Source: Aquabacter sp040049275 (GTDB taxonomy: Bacteria > Pseudomonadota > Alphaproteobacteria > Rhizobiales > Xanthobacteraceae). Taken from it: 64,000 bases of DNA. This document shows, piece after piece, positions 24,347 through 33,884 of this stretch (positions within the stretch are counted from its first letter, which is position 1; every line of letters begins with the position of its first letter). The translations under genes and the position numbers were made by a program. Under the pieces are notes generated by a model, which did not search any database, was not told the DNA's origin, and worked only from the letters and a program-made list of their open reading frames with translations. The stretch is from positions 434,001-498,000 of the forward strand of contig NZ_JBDZDT010000003.1 of NCBI RefSeq assembly GCF_040049275.1, written 5' to 3'.

Positions 24347-25519
24347 TTACATGGCCTTCTCATGCGCGAGGCGATGCTCCTCCACCACCTCAGTGATACG
24401 CCGGCGCACCGGCCAGGTGGCGAGGCCCACCAGCATCACCAGCACGATGCCGCCGACGATGCCCCACATGCGGGCAAGGCCCTCCGCCGGATCGAGATGG
24501 GGGATGGGCTCCTGCACCACGATGAGCAGGAAGGCGATGCCCGCCTGTACGCCCGTATAGGCGACCACGCTGCCGCCGTGGCAGACCTGGGTGAAGATGA
24601 AGAGGCCGGCGGCAAGGAAGAGCAGCCAGGGCACGAAGCCGGTATCGTGCAGCAGAGCCACCCCGATGAGGCCGAGCCCGGCCCCCAGCGCGCAGCCGAT
24701 GCAGCGGTTGAGGGACTTCCAGCCGATCCCCTCCCGCGCCGCGCTCACCACGATGAAGGCGGTGATGGGGGTCTGGTCGAAGCCGGGCAGGTCGAACACG
24801 GTCCAGATCACCGGCACCAGGGTCACCGCGATGCCCACCGTAAGGGCATGGCCGAGGAACACCGGGTCCACCGGGCTGATGAACGGCTTCAGCGGCTTGT
24901 GGACGGAACGGCGGCGCGAGGTGAGATAGTCCACCAGCGTCGCGACCGTCACGCCCACGCACACTTCCGCGCCGCGCATGAGGATGGTGGTGAGGATGGG
25001 CTCGGAGGAGCTCATGGCATGATAGGTCATGAGCGGCACGGTGAAGCCCACCAGGATGAAGGCGTAGCTGTAGCGGCTCACCGCCTGGGCATAGACCGCG
25101 AACGCGGCAACAAGCCCGGTGGCCACATAGACCAAAGGCGCGTTCCGCCCGTCCAGCATGATGGCATAGGCCAGTATGCCGCCGACAATGGTGCCGGCGA
25201 TGCGCTCCAGGCCGCGCCGCAGGGTCGCGGTCTTGTCGTTCTGGAACACCCGCAGCACGCTGATGGCGGCCCAGACCGGCATGTCGAGGCCGAGCCAGTG
25301 GGCAATCAGGATGGCGGCGACGATGCCGAAGGTGACGCGTCCCGCCACCAGCGCCCGCTCGCCCGCAAGGCTGAAGGCTTTCAGGTCCTCCCAGGCGGAG
25401 GCCTCGTAGCGCGCGACGGCCCGCAGCGGCTCTTCGAGCAATTGCGCGGCGCCCTCGAGCGCATCCTCCTCCAGTTCCTCAAGACTGTCGCCTTTGCCGC
25501 CGCCCGGCCTGCCCGCCAT
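24347..25519 (-). CDS. FUSC-family inner-membrane protein
   Basis: 390 residues with about ten hydrophobic segments in two sets: roughly 57-175 and 225-375. The sequence matches the fusaric-acid-resistance-like (FUSC/YccS/AaeB-type) membrane family: RVTFGIVAAILIAHWLG, then VFQNDKTATLRRGLERIAGTIVGG with the conserved RxxxRxxGT element, and a similar NRCIGCALGAGLGL in the second half. Members are thought to export aromatic acids or other small molecules. It is leftward, in series with malic enzyme (82-nt gap), and diverges from poxB. Confidence 0.8.
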   Translation of the reverse strand: MAGRPGGGKGDSLEELEEDALEGAAQLLEEPLRAVARYEASAWEDLKAFSLAGERALVAGRVTFGIVAAILIAHWLGLDMPVWAAISVLRVFQNDKTATLRRGLERIAGTIVGGILAYAIMLDGRNAPLVYVATGLVAAFAVYAQAVSRYSYAFILVGFTVPLMTYHAMSSSEPILTTILMRGAEVCVGVTVATLVDYLTSRRRSVHKPLKPFISPVDPVFLGHALTVGIAVTLVPVIWTVFDLPGFDQTPITAFIVVSAAREGIGWKSLNRCIGCALGAGLGLIGVALLHDTGFVPWLLFLAAGLFIFTQVCHGGSVVAYTGVQAGIAFLLIVVQEPIPHLDPAEGLARMWGIVGGIVLVMLVGLATWPVRRRITEVVEEHRLAHEKAM

Positions 25520-25609
25520 CCCGGAACTCCTTCCGCATCAATGTGATGATGCCGTGCGTCACAGTCTCATGCTATCGATTTGCATAAGACCGATGACGGG
25601 AGACGCGGG

Positions 25610-27337
25610 ATGGCACCGAGGGTTGCGGACGTAATGGCGCGCACGCTGGCATCGGCCGGCGTGGAACGGGTCTGGGGCGTGGTGGGCGACAGCCTCAACG
25701 GCTTCACCGATGCGCTCCGGGCGACGCCCACCGTGAAATGGATGCATGTGCGCCACGAGGAGGTGGCCGCCTTCGCCGCCGGCGCGGAAGCGCAGCTCAC
25801 CGGCAAGCTCGCGGTCTGCGCGGGAAGCTGCGGGCCGGGCAACCTCCACCTCATCAACGGCCTGTTCGACTGCCACCGCACCCGCACGCCGGTGCTCGCC
25901 ATCGCCGCGCATATTCCAAGCCCCGAGATCGGCTCGGGCTATTTCCAGGAAACCCACCCGGAGAACCTGTTCCGGGAATGCTCCCATTATTGCGAGCTGG
26001 TCTCCAGCGTGGAGCAGATGCCGCGCGTGCTGGAAATCGCCATGCGCACGGCGATCCAGAAGCAGGGCGTCGCGGTCGTGGTGATCCCCGGCGACGTGGC
26101 GCTGCGCGCCGCGGTCGGCCCCACCTCCGGCGCCTTCACGCCCATCGAGCCGCCCGTGATCGTCCCGCCCGAAGCGGAGGTGGGCAAGCTCGCCGCCATG
26201 CTGGAAGGGGCGCAGCGCATCACCATGCTCTGCGGCGCCGGCTGCGCGGGTGCCCATGACGAAGTTGTGGCGCTGGCCGAGGCGCTGAAAGCCCCCATCG
26301 TCCATACGCTTCGGGGCAAGGAGCATGTGGAATACGACAATCCCTACGATGTGGGCATGACCGGCTTCATCGGCTTCGCCTCCGGCTACCACGCCATGCG
26401 CGAGGCGGACCTGCTGCTCATGGTGGGCACCGACTTCCCCTACCGCCAGTTCTACCCCACCGACGCGCGGGTGGCGCAGATCGACATCCGGGCGGAAAAC
26501 CTCGGCAAGCGCACGTCGCGGCTCGATCTCGGCCTCGTGGGCGATGTGAAGCCCACGCTCCAGATGCTGCTCAAGCAGCTGAAGCCGCGCACCGGGCGCC
26601 GGTTCCTCGACGCCACGCAGAAGCATTATGTGGAAAGCCGCAAGGACCTCGACGCCCTCGCCGTGGGCAAGAAGGGCGACAAGCCCATCCACCCGCAATA
26701 TCTCGCGAAGATGATCGACGAGGTCGCGGCCAAGGACGCCGTGTTCACCTGCGACGTGGGCGAGACCACCGTGTGGGCCGCGCGCTACCTGAAGATGAAC
26801 GGCGAGCGTGCGCTGCTAGGCTCGCTGATCCACGGCTCCATGGCGAACGCGCTGCCGCAGGCTTTGGGCGCCCAGGGCGCCTATCCCGGCCGGCAGGTGA
26901 TCTCCATGTCCGGGGACGGCGGCTTCACCATGCTCATGGGCGACATCGTCTCGCTGCGCCAGCTCGGCCTGCCGGTGAAGATCGTGGTGTTCAACAACGG
27001 CCTGCTGGGCTTCGTGGACATGGAGATGAAGGCGGCCGGCTTCCTGAACGTGGGCACCGACCTTCAGAACCCCGACTTCGCCGCCATGGCGAACGCCATC
27101 GGCATTCTCGGCATCCGCGTGGAGGATGCGGGGGACGTGAAGCCCGCTCTGGAGCGGGCCTTCGCCCATGACGGTCCGGCGCTGGTGGACGTGGTCACCG
27201 ACAAGATGGAACTGGTGATGCCGCCGGCCATCAAGGCGGAACAGGCCATCGGCTTCTCGCTCTATGCCGCGCGCGCCATCATCAACGGCCGGGGCGACGA
27301 ACTGCTGGAACTGGCGAAGAGCAACCTGTTCCGGTGA
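25610..27337 (+). CDS. poxB: Ubiquinone-dependent pyruvate dehydrogenase (pyruvate oxidase)
   Basis: Peripheral membrane flavoenzyme that decarboxylates pyruvate to acetate and CO2, passing electrons to ubiquinone. The ATG at 25610, seven nt after GGGAGA, gives 575 residues (E. coli PoxB: 572). Three TPP-enzyme domains in order: the Pyr domain with catalytic Glu50 in RHEEVAAFAAG, a FAD-binding middle (VGTDFPYRQFYP), and the PP domain with GDGGFTMLMGD...NNG. The C-terminal tail would carry the lipid-binding helix. It diverges from the FUSC gene; a hairpin at 27346-27370 follows. Confidence 0.92.
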   Translation: MAPRVADVMARTLASAGVERVWGVVGDSLNGFTDALRATPTVKWMHVRHEEVAAFAAGAEAQLTGKLAVCAGSCGPGNLHLINGLFDCHRTRTPVLAIAAHIPSPEIGSGYFQETHPENLFRECSHYCELVSSVEQMPRVLEIAMRTAIQKQGVAVVVIPGDVALRAAVGPTSGAFTPIEPPVIVPPEAEVGKLAAMLEGAQRITMLCGAGCAGAHDEVVALAEALKAPIVHTLRGKEHVEYDNPYDVGMTGFIGFASGYHAMREADLLLMVGTDFPYRQFYPTDARVAQIDIRAENLGKRTSRLDLGLVGDVKPTLQMLLKQLKPRTGRRFLDATQKHYVESRKDLDALAVGKKGDKPIHPQYLAKMIDEVAAKDAVFTCDVGETTVWAARYLKMNGERALLGSLIHGSMANALPQALGAQGAYPGRQVISMSGDGGFTMLMGDIVSLRQLGLPVKIVVFNNGLLGFVDMEMKAAGFLNVGTDLQNPDFAAMANAIGILGIRVEDAGDVKPALERAFAHDGPALVDVVTDKMELVMPPAIKAEQAIGFSLYAARAIINGRGDELLELAKSNLFR

Positions 27338-27345
27338 ACGCTCAA

Positions 27346-27370
27346 GCCCTCCCCCACAAGCAGGGAGGGC
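27346..27370 (+). terminator. Hairpin after poxB
   Basis: GCCCTCCC and GGGAGGGC pair over 8 bp around a 9-nt loop, 8 nt after the poxB stop. No T-run follows. The loop CCACAAGCA resembles a worn family Q arm. Confidence 0.6.
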
Positions 27371-27532
27371 GGGCCCAGGAATTGAAACCCGCAGGGCCGC
27401 GCCGTCATTCGGGGGTCGCCGTCACCACCCTAGATGACCAAGCGCGCCCTGCCATGACGGCCCCGCCTTATGACCTTATAGTCGGCCGATGCGCGCTTCG
27501 GGCTTCAGATGGGCCGCAGCAAGAGGATGGCC

Positions 27533-30073
27533 ATGCGCCGGTTGGCACTGATCGTGGCGGCGAGCGTGACGGCGCTCCTGGGGATCGCCGTCGCGCTACT
27601 TCTCACCCTCCTCCTGCTGCCTCCGGGCGACAGCTTGCGGCACCGCCTCGCCGAGAGCGCCCTGTCCCATTATTGGGGCGAGCCGGTCACCGTGAGCGGG
27701 CCCGTGACGGTGGATGTGTGGCCGCGCCTCGCCATCGACTTCCACGACGTCTCCTCCACCACCTATGACACCGCGCCGGTGCGCGTCTCCATGCTCCGGG
27801 TGGTTTTCGCCCGCTGGCTGCGCCTGCCGTTTGACCCGACAATCTTCGCGCTGCGGGTCGAGAAAGGCCGCCTGCAGTTTCCCCTGGTGGCGAGTTCCAA
27901 CGCCGCACCCGGCACCCTCCTGTCTTCTCCCGTGGCCTTCTTCTCCATCCTTCCGCGCCTGCGGCTGGACGATGTGGTGTTCGACTTCCTGGACGAGGAA
28001 GACGGCTGGCGCTTTTCGCTGGACGTCAGCCGCGTCTTGAGCCGGCAGCGGGATGGTGTGGAAATCCTCGATGCCAAGGCGGCGCTGAACGGCACACCCT
28101 TGACCCTTGCCTTCCGTTTCGACCTGGAGCCCAACCCGCCCGAGCCGGGCATGCTGCCCTATGGCGCCGTCCTCAGCGTGGGCAGCGCCGGCCTCACCGC
28201 GGAGCTGCGAACCCGCTCGGCGACCCCCGAATTCGACGAGACTCTCGCCATGACCCTGGAGGCGCACGCCGCCTCGGTCGGCGACCTCCTGGCGCTCGCC
28301 GGCATCGCCCGCTCGGTGGACGGCAAGGCGGACCTCAACGCGCAGCTGCTCGCGGAGCCCGACAAGCTTGCGGTGCGCGGCCTCGCGCTCGACTTCAACA
28401 TATCCGACGGCTCCCACCTCTCCATCACCGGCGGCATTTCCGACCTGTTCGAGGGCACCGGCGTCGATCTCAACGTGGTGGCGGAGATCGACAACGTGTC
28501 GCCCGCCGTCTCACCGCGCGACATCGCCATCACCCGCCTCTCCGGCCGGTTCCAGGACGGCCCCCACGGCCTCATGCTCGACGGCGCGGTCGTCGAGACC
28601 AACGCCTTCTCCCAGAGCCTGCGGGAGATCGGCCCCATCGAAGTGGCGGCCATCAAGCGCGACGAGGACGGGCACGTGACGTTCAGCGGGATCACCGTGC
28701 AGAGCGGGCCGGACGAGCAGCCGCTGTTCCGCCTCAACGGCAATGTGAAGGACATGCTCGGCCTCGCCGGCATCTCGCTCTCCGGCGGCTTCGACATCCC
28801 GCTGGATGACATCGTGGTGGTGCCCTCTTCCACTGGCCCGCAGCTCGGCCGGCTGGTGGGGGTTGCGGCGGTGTCCGACCGGAGCGGCGCCCTGGAGCTC
28901 GACCGGCTCACGGCGGAATTGCGCGACAGCCCGCTCATCTCCGGCAAGGTGAGCCTCGCGCCCCGGCCAGCGACGCCTTCGGACGGCACGGAGAAGAGCA
29001 CCGTCGACGTGACCGTCCAGGTGCCGCGCCTCGCCCAGCTCGCGGCGGCGCTCGGCTCCTCCTCGGCCTTCACGGGGGCGGTGGCCTATGACGGCCAGAT
29101 CACCCAGACCGCGGACACCCTGGCCTCCGACGGCCGCCTCACCATCGGCCGCACCCGCGTGGACGGCACCCTCAAGGGCGTCCTGCGGCAGGGGCGTCCC
29201 TTCGCCAGCGGCAAGCTCACCTCCCCGGACATCCATGCCGACGAACTGCTCGCGCTGCTGGGCGGCGGGACGGCGGCACCCACGGTTCCTCGCCTTGAAA
29301 TCGTCGGTGCCTCGGCCCCGCCGGGCGGCAGCCAGCTCGACCTTATCGGTTCGTCCGATCTCGATATCGAGGTGACGGCCCAGCGGATCGAGGGCGGCGG
29401 CAATGCGGCAAGCGGGCTTTCGGCGCGGCTGCTGCTCGACCGGGGCATATTCCGCGCCGACCCGGTGCGCGTGACCTTCGGCGGCGGACAGATCCGCGCC
29501 GCCTTCACCGATGCGGGCGGCGGGCGCCTGAGGGCCAAGGGAACCGGCGATGGCTGGCCGCTCGGCACCCTGTTCGGGAATGCGGCGGGCTTCAGCATCA
29601 CCGGCACTGCCGGGCTTACCTTCGACGTCTCCGCCAGCTTCGGCGCAAAAGCGGTGCCCCTCCAGACCCTCGACGGCACGGCGGTGGCGCACGTGCACGA
29701 CGCGCATCTCGGCACCGGCCTTCTCGACCTTGCCGGGCTCGGCCTGTTCGGTGGCCTGTTCAACCCCGCCGTCATGAAGGGGGAAAGCATCGTGCGCTGC
29801 GCCCGGGTGCCGCTGCACTTCACCAACGGGGCGGCGCGCACCGAGCCCGCCATCGTGGTGGAGACCGAGAATGTGCAGGCCGTCGCGCGCGGCACCATCA
29901 ATTTCGCGCGCGAGACCATCGACCTCGTGGTGATCCCCCGCCCTCTTGACGGCATCACGGGCATGGCGGGCTATCCCTTCACCATCAAGGGCCGGCTGGA
30001 TGCGCCCGAGGTCGCCCTGGACAATGGGGTGCAGCCGACCGCCCACGGTGTGAAAGGGTGCAGCGGGGAGTAG
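27533..30073 (+). CDS. AsmA-family inner-membrane-anchored protein
   Basis: About 846 residues from the ATG at 27533, six nt after AAGAGG; in-frame ATGs at 27509 and 27527 lack proper spacing. One N-terminal membrane segment (residues 3-30), then a long beta-rich periplasmic part. Landmarks: PVTVSGPVTVDVWPRLAIDFHDV at the start, as in AsmA proteins, and near the end VRCARVPLHFTNGAARTEPAIVVETENVQAVARGTINFARETIDLVVIPRP, in pieces, which is the AsmA C-terminal domain. Such proteins are related to TamB and are thought to move phospholipids across the periplasm. tamAB lie 2 kb away but in a separate unit. Confidence 0.88.
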   Translation: MRRLALIVAASVTALLGIAVALLLTLLLLPPGDSLRHRLAESALSHYWGEPVTVSGPVTVDVWPRLAIDFHDVSSTTYDTAPVRVSMLRVVFARWLRLPFDPTIFALRVEKGRLQFPLVASSNAAPGTLLSSPVAFFSILPRLRLDDVVFDFLDEEDGWRFSLDVSRVLSRQRDGVEILDAKAALNGTPLTLAFRFDLEPNPPEPGMLPYGAVLSVGSAGLTAELRTRSATPEFDETLAMTLEAHAASVGDLLALAGIARSVDGKADLNAQLLAEPDKLAVRGLALDFNISDGSHLSITGGISDLFEGTGVDLNVVAEIDNVSPAVSPRDIAITRLSGRFQDGPHGLMLDGAVVETNAFSQSLREIGPIEVAAIKRDEDGHVTFSGITVQSGPDEQPLFRLNGNVKDMLGLAGISLSGGFDIPLDDIVVVPSSTGPQLGRLVGVAAVSDRSGALELDRLTAELRDSPLISGKVSLAPRPATPSDGTEKSTVDVTVQVPRLAQLAAALGSSSAFTGAVAYDGQITQTADTLASDGRLTIGRTRVDGTLKGVLRQGRPFASGKLTSPDIHADELLALLGGGTAAPTVPRLEIVGASAPPGGSQLDLIGSSDLDIEVTAQRIEGGGNAASGLSARLLLDRGIFRADPVRVTFGGGQIRAAFTDAGGGRLRAKGTGDGWPLGTLFGNAAGFSITGTAGLTFDVSASFGAKAVPLQTLDGTAVAHVHDAHLGTGLLDLAGLGLFGGLFNPAVMKGESIVRCARVPLHFTNGAARTEPAIVVETENVQAVARGTINFARETIDLVVIPRPLDGITGMAGYPFTIKGRLDAPEVALDNGVQPTAHGVKGCSGE

Positions 30074-30100
30074 AGGGAGGTTATTTAGCCCGCCGGGCGG

Positions 30101-30162
30101 CTCCCTCTCCCGCAAGGGGGGTGTTGCAAAATTCGAACGATGGTTTGCGTCGGGTGCAACAC
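30101..30162. repeat. Family Q single arm with flanking GTGTTGCA inverted repeat
   Basis: CCCTCTCCCGCAAGGGGG is a lone, shortened family Q arm (30102-30120). It is followed by GTGTTGCA (30121-30128) and its inverse TGCAACAC (30155-30162), 26 nt apart. The segment sits directly beside a full Q copy, between convergent genes. Confidence 0.65.
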
Positions 30163-30165
30163 GCC

Positions 30166-30282
30166 CCCTCTCCCGCTTGCGGGGGAGGGCTGGGGAGGGG
30201 GAAGGGGTGCCCCTCCCAAATATCCCAGCCTTGCTCTGCTTGAGGGCCCCCTCCCTAACCCTCCCCCGCAAGCGGGAGAGGG
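30166..30282. repeat. Family Q inverted repeat (copy 3), likely bidirectional terminator
   Basis: Full element with arms CCCTCTCCCGCTTGCGG and CCGCAAGCGGGAGAGGG. It fills the gap between the convergent AsmA-like gene and the dicarboxylate symporter gene. Confidence 0.85.
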
Positions 30283-30324
30283 GACCACGCAACGGTCCCC
30301 CTCGGAGAGAGGGGAAAGAGGCCC

Positions 30325-31593
30325 TCACGCCGCGATGGCGAGTTCCTCGTCCCTGGCCTCATCCACGGCCCGGTCCACGTCCTCGCCTTCCCATTTGGCG
30401 ACCACCGTCGTGGCGATGCCGTTGCCGATGACGTTGGTGGCCGAGCGGCCCATGTCGAGGAACTGGTCCACGCCCAACACGAGCAGCAGGCCCGCCGCCG
30501 GCAGGCCGAACATGTCCAGCGTCGCCGCCACCACCACCAGCGAGCCGCGCGGCACCGCGCCCATGCCCTTGGACGTGATCATCAGCGTCAGCAGCATCAC
30601 CACCTGCTGCTCCCAGCCGATCTCGATGCCATAGGCCTGCGCGATGAACAGGGTCGCGAAGGTGCAGTACATCATCGAGCCGTCGAGATTGAACGAATAG
30701 CCGAGCGGCAGCACGAAGGAGACGATCTTCTCGCTCACCGGCACCCGTTCCAGCTGGCGCATCATGGAGGGATAGGCCGCCTCGCTCGACGCCGTGGTGA
30801 ACGCCACCACGAACGGCGCGCGCACCAGAGACAGCACCCGGATCGCGGTCTTGCCGAGGATGAGGAACCCGACGGCGAACATCACGCACCAGAGGAGCAC
30901 GAGGCTCAGATAGAATGAGGCGATGTACTTGCCGTAGGTGAGCAGGATGCCCGGCCCATGCTCCGCCACCATGGCGGCGATGGCCGCGAACACCGCCAGC
31001 GGAGCCAGCGACATCACATAGCCGGTGATCTTCAGGATGACGTGCGAGCCTTCCTCGATCAGGGCCACCAGCACCTTGGCCTTGTGGCCGACAGAGGCCG
31101 CGGCGAGGCCGAAGAGGATCGCGAAGATCACGATCTGGAGCACTTCATTGTTCGCCAGCGCGCCCACCGCGCTGTTGGGCACCGCATGCTTGATGAAGTC
31201 GTTGAGGGAGAAGGAGCCGACCTGCACGCCGGTCGCCGCGCTCGTGGGCGGCAGTGGGATGTTCAGGTGCGCGCCCGGCTGGAGCAGGTTCACCATGACC
31301 ATGCCGATGAGCAGCGAGCACAGGGAGGCGCTGACGAACCAGACCATGGCCTTGCCGCCGACCCGTCCGATGGTCTTCATGTCGCCCATATGCGCGACGC
31401 CCGCCACCAGCGAGGTGAAGACCAGCGGGCCGATGATCATCTTCACCAGGCGCAGGAAGATTTCGGTGATGAGGGAGATGTGCTCGGCCGCATTCGCCGC
31501 GGCCTTCGGGTCCAGGGTCTCGTTCAGGATGTAGCCGACCACCACCCCGAGCACGAGCGCGACGATAATATACAAGGTAAGTTTGTGCTTCAC
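30325..31593 (-). CDS. Dicarboxylate/amino acid:cation symporter (DAACS family)
   Basis: 422-residue inner-membrane secondary transporter of the DctA/GltP family. It has about eight hydrophobic segments and two re-entrant loops. Family markers: TTASSEAAYPSMM (the serine-rich loop), SFNLDGSMMYCTF with the conserved NxDG, KGMGAVPRGSLVVV, and the substrate-binding DMGRSATNVIGN. The last matches DctA-like and glutamate-type carriers alike, so C4-dicarboxylates are likely but not proven. The C-terminus is acidic. It diverges from tamA across a 308-bp gap and converges on the AsmA-like gene. Confidence 0.93.
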   Translation of the reverse strand: MKHKLTLYIIVALVLGVVVGYILNETLDPKAAANAAEHISLITEIFLRLVKMIIGPLVFTSLVAGVAHMGDMKTIGRVGGKAMVWFVSASLCSLLIGMVMVNLLQPGAHLNIPLPPTSAATGVQVGSFSLNDFIKHAVPNSAVGALANNEVLQIVIFAILFGLAAASVGHKAKVLVALIEEGSHVILKITGYVMSLAPLAVFAAIAAMVAEHGPGILLTYGKYIASFYLSLVLLWCVMFAVGFLILGKTAIRVLSLVRAPFVVAFTTASSEAAYPSMMRQLERVPVSEKIVSFVLPLGYSFNLDGSMMYCTFATLFIAQAYGIEIGWEQQVVMLLTLMITSKGMGAVPRGSLVVVAATLDMFGLPAAGLLLVLGVDQFLDMGRSATNVIGNGIATTVVAKWEGEDVDRAVDEARDEELAIAA

Positions 31594-31901
31594 CTGATCC
31601 CCCGTCCCTTAACCGGCGTGGCGGCCCGCAACCAGCCCTGCCACGGGAGATGAAGCGCCCAGAACGCTTGGCCCCCGCCAATGGCCCAACCTCGCATCCT
31701 GGCGGAAATGTGTCGAGCGTCTGTTCTGAGCATGGCGGGATATCACCTGCGGACGAATTGGACAGGGGCGCTGTCTCTTACCTCGGTACGTCACCGCGGC
31801 TTAGCCATTGAATTCCTTAACGACGTGGCGCCTGTGCGATGGACGTGGCGGAAGCCGGTCGGTAAGATCGCCCATGTCAGGCGGACGTTGCGGGCGAGCA
31901 T
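31594..31901. other. Divergent intergenic region, symporter / tamA
   Basis: 308 bp with promoters presumably for both sides. I see no clear -35/-10 pair, no family P or Q repeat, and no convincing short gene. A moderately AT-rich patch (31795-31825) is the only compositional feature. Confidence 0.5.
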
Positions 31902-33884
31902 TTGGTGCGCGTATCTCCTCGGCGCCTGGCGTCGCGAACCCCATTGATAAAGGCTACGGCCGTATTGCGCCTTGGGGTCCTCGCGCTTGGGGCGCTGGCG
32001 CTGGCGGGCCCGGCCAGAGCGGCGGACGACCCGACCTTCTTCGACCAGGCCATTGCGTGGTTCAATCCGAACGCGGCCAAGTCCGAGCCCCCGGTCGCGG
32101 ATGCGGTGCCTTATGCGGTGACGTTCGACGTCAGCGGCGACAGCGCGGTGCGCGGCGCCATCACGGACGCCTCCAATCTCGAAACCCTGAAGCGCTCGCC
32201 GCCCGCCGGAGCGGCCGGGCTCGTGCGGCGGGCCCTGGCGGACCAGGACCGCATCGTCGCCGCCCTCTATTCGGAGGGCTTTTATGGCGGCAGTCTCTCC
32301 ATCACCATCGCTGGCCGCGCGCCCAATGCGCCCGACGTGTTCAGCGCCGTGGAGGCCGCCCGCGCGGCCGGGCCCGTGCCGGTGGTGGTGAAGGTCAATT
32401 CCGGGCCGCGCTTCACCTTTGGCGCCGTGCGGGTGCTCGACACCAATGGCCGGCCCCTCCCCGACCCGCCGACGCTGCGGCAGATGCGCCTCGTGGCCGG
32501 CGAGCAGGCGCGGGCGAACCTCGTGATCGCGGCCGAGAACGTCATCGTCGACCGCCTGCGCGATGCCGGCCACCCCTTCGCCAAGGTGGTGAAGAAGGAC
32601 GTGGTTGCGGACCATGCCGCGAACACCCTCAACATCACTTTCTACGTGTCGCCGGGCCCCATCGCCACCTTCGGCCCCTTCACGGTGAGCGGCACCGAGT
32701 CGGTGGACCCGCGCTTCGTTTCCGACCGCATCGATATCCGCCCCGGGGAGCCTTTCTCGCCCGCCCGCCTCACGGCCCTGCGCCGCCGCCTCACCGGCCA
32801 TGAGATCATCGGCTCCGTGCGCTTCGTGGAGGCGGACAAGCTCAATGCCTACGGTCAGCTGCCCATCGAGGTGCAGGTGAGCGAGCGCAAGGAGCATTAT
32901 GTGGGCTTCGGCGCCACCTATTCCAACACGGACGGCTCCTCGGCCAATGCCTTCTGGGGCTCGCGCAACCTGTTCGGCGGCGGCGAGACCCTGCGCCTCG
33001 ATGCGCAGGCCACATGGTTCGCGGAAAAATCCGACGCCGTGCCCAATGCCGACCCCTTCGGCTACAACCTCTCCGCCACCTTCCTGAAGCCCGGCATCTT
33101 CACCGCCAACGAGGATCTGGTGGCCAAGGCGGCGGTGCTGCGAGAAGTCACCAACGCCTATGTGCGCGAGGCCGTGACCTTCCTGGGCGGCATCCGCCAC
33201 CGCTTCAACGACGAGTTGAACATGCAGGTGGGCATCGACCTCGAAACCTCCACAGTGGAGGATTCCACCGGCACCAACGATTACCCCATCGCCGGCATCC
33301 CCGTGGATGTGAACTTCGACAATACGGATTCGCTGCTCGACGCCTCGCGCGGCGTGCGCGCCAGCGCCACCGTGGAGCCCTTCGCCTATTTCGGCCAGAC
33401 GGGGGCGGGGCCGGTGCTGATGAAGGCGTCCATCGCCACCTACCACGCCTTCGACGAGGACAAGCGCTTCATCCTCGCCGGCCGGGTGCAGGCGGGCTCC
33501 ATCGTCGGCGCGAACATGGAGGAGGCGCCGCCCCAGCGCCTGTTCTATGTGGGCGGCGGCGGCTCGCTGCGCGGCTATGACTACCAGTCCGCGAGCCCGC
33601 GCAACGAATACGGCATCATCGTCGGCGGGCTCAGCTTCTTCACCGGCTCGCTGGAGGCGCGCATCCGCGTCACCGATACCATCGGCATCGTGCCCTTCTT
33701 CGACATGGGCGCGGCCTTCGCCTCGGAATGGCCGGACTTTTCCGGTCTCCAATATTCCTACGGCATCGGCCTTCGCTACTACACCGCCATCGGACCTCTT
33801 CGGATCGATCTGGCGTTTCCCATGGACCCGCAGGTGGCGGGCACCAATTACGGCATCTATGTCAGCCTGGGGCAGTCCTTCTGA
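31902..33884 (+). CDS. tamA: Outer-membrane assembly factor TamA
   Basis: BamA/Omp85-family outer-membrane component of the TamAB system. Up to 660 residues, with a signal peptide (about 20-40, ending ARA-ADD). POTRA-like repeats follow (about 45-330; VNSGPRFTFGAVRV and VSPGPIATFGPFTVSG are two repeat starts). The C-terminal beta-barrel has VGFGATYSNTDG, a SLRGYDYQ motif (the family's VRGY/F lid-lock) and a final strand ending in Phe. The frame has no ATG upstream of the signal: TTG 31902, GTG 31905 or TTG 31944 are the candidates, so the start is uncertain. It overlaps tamB by one base. Confidence 0.93.
   Translation: MVRVSPRRLASRTPLIKATAVLRLGVLALGALALAGPARAADDPTFFDQAIAWFNPNAAKSEPPVADAVPYAVTFDVSGDSAVRGAITDASNLETLKRSPPAGAAGLVRRALADQDRIVAALYSEGFYGGSLSITIAGRAPNAPDVFSAVEAARAAGPVPVVVKVNSGPRFTFGAVRVLDTNGRPLPDPPTLRQMRLVAGEQARANLVIAAENVIVDRLRDAGHPFAKVVKKDVVADHAANTLNITFYVSPGPIATFGPFTVSGTESVDPRFVSDRIDIRPGEPFSPARLTALRRRLTGHEIIGSVRFVEADKLNAYGQLPIEVQVSERKEHYVGFGATYSNTDGSSANAFWGSRNLFGGGETLRLDAQATWFAEKSDAVPNADPFGYNLSATFLKPGIFTANEDLVAKAAVLREVTNAYVREAVTFLGGIRHRFNDELNMQVGIDLETSTVEDSTGTNDYPIAGIPVDVNFDNTDSLLDASRGVRASATVEPFAYFGQTGAGPVLMKASIATYHAFDEDKRFILAGRVQAGSIVGANMEEAPPQRLFYVGGGGSLRGYDYQSASPRNEYGIIVGGLSFFTGSLEARIRVTDTIGIVPFFDMGAAFASEWPDFSGLQYSYGIGLRYYTAIGPLRIDLAFPMDPQVAGTNYGIYVSLGQSF

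Noticed and set aside
31681..31947. Small gene of 88 codons in the symporter/tamA gap
   Set aside because: No ribosome site, composition unlike neighbours, and it runs into the tamA start; more likely untranslated DNA.
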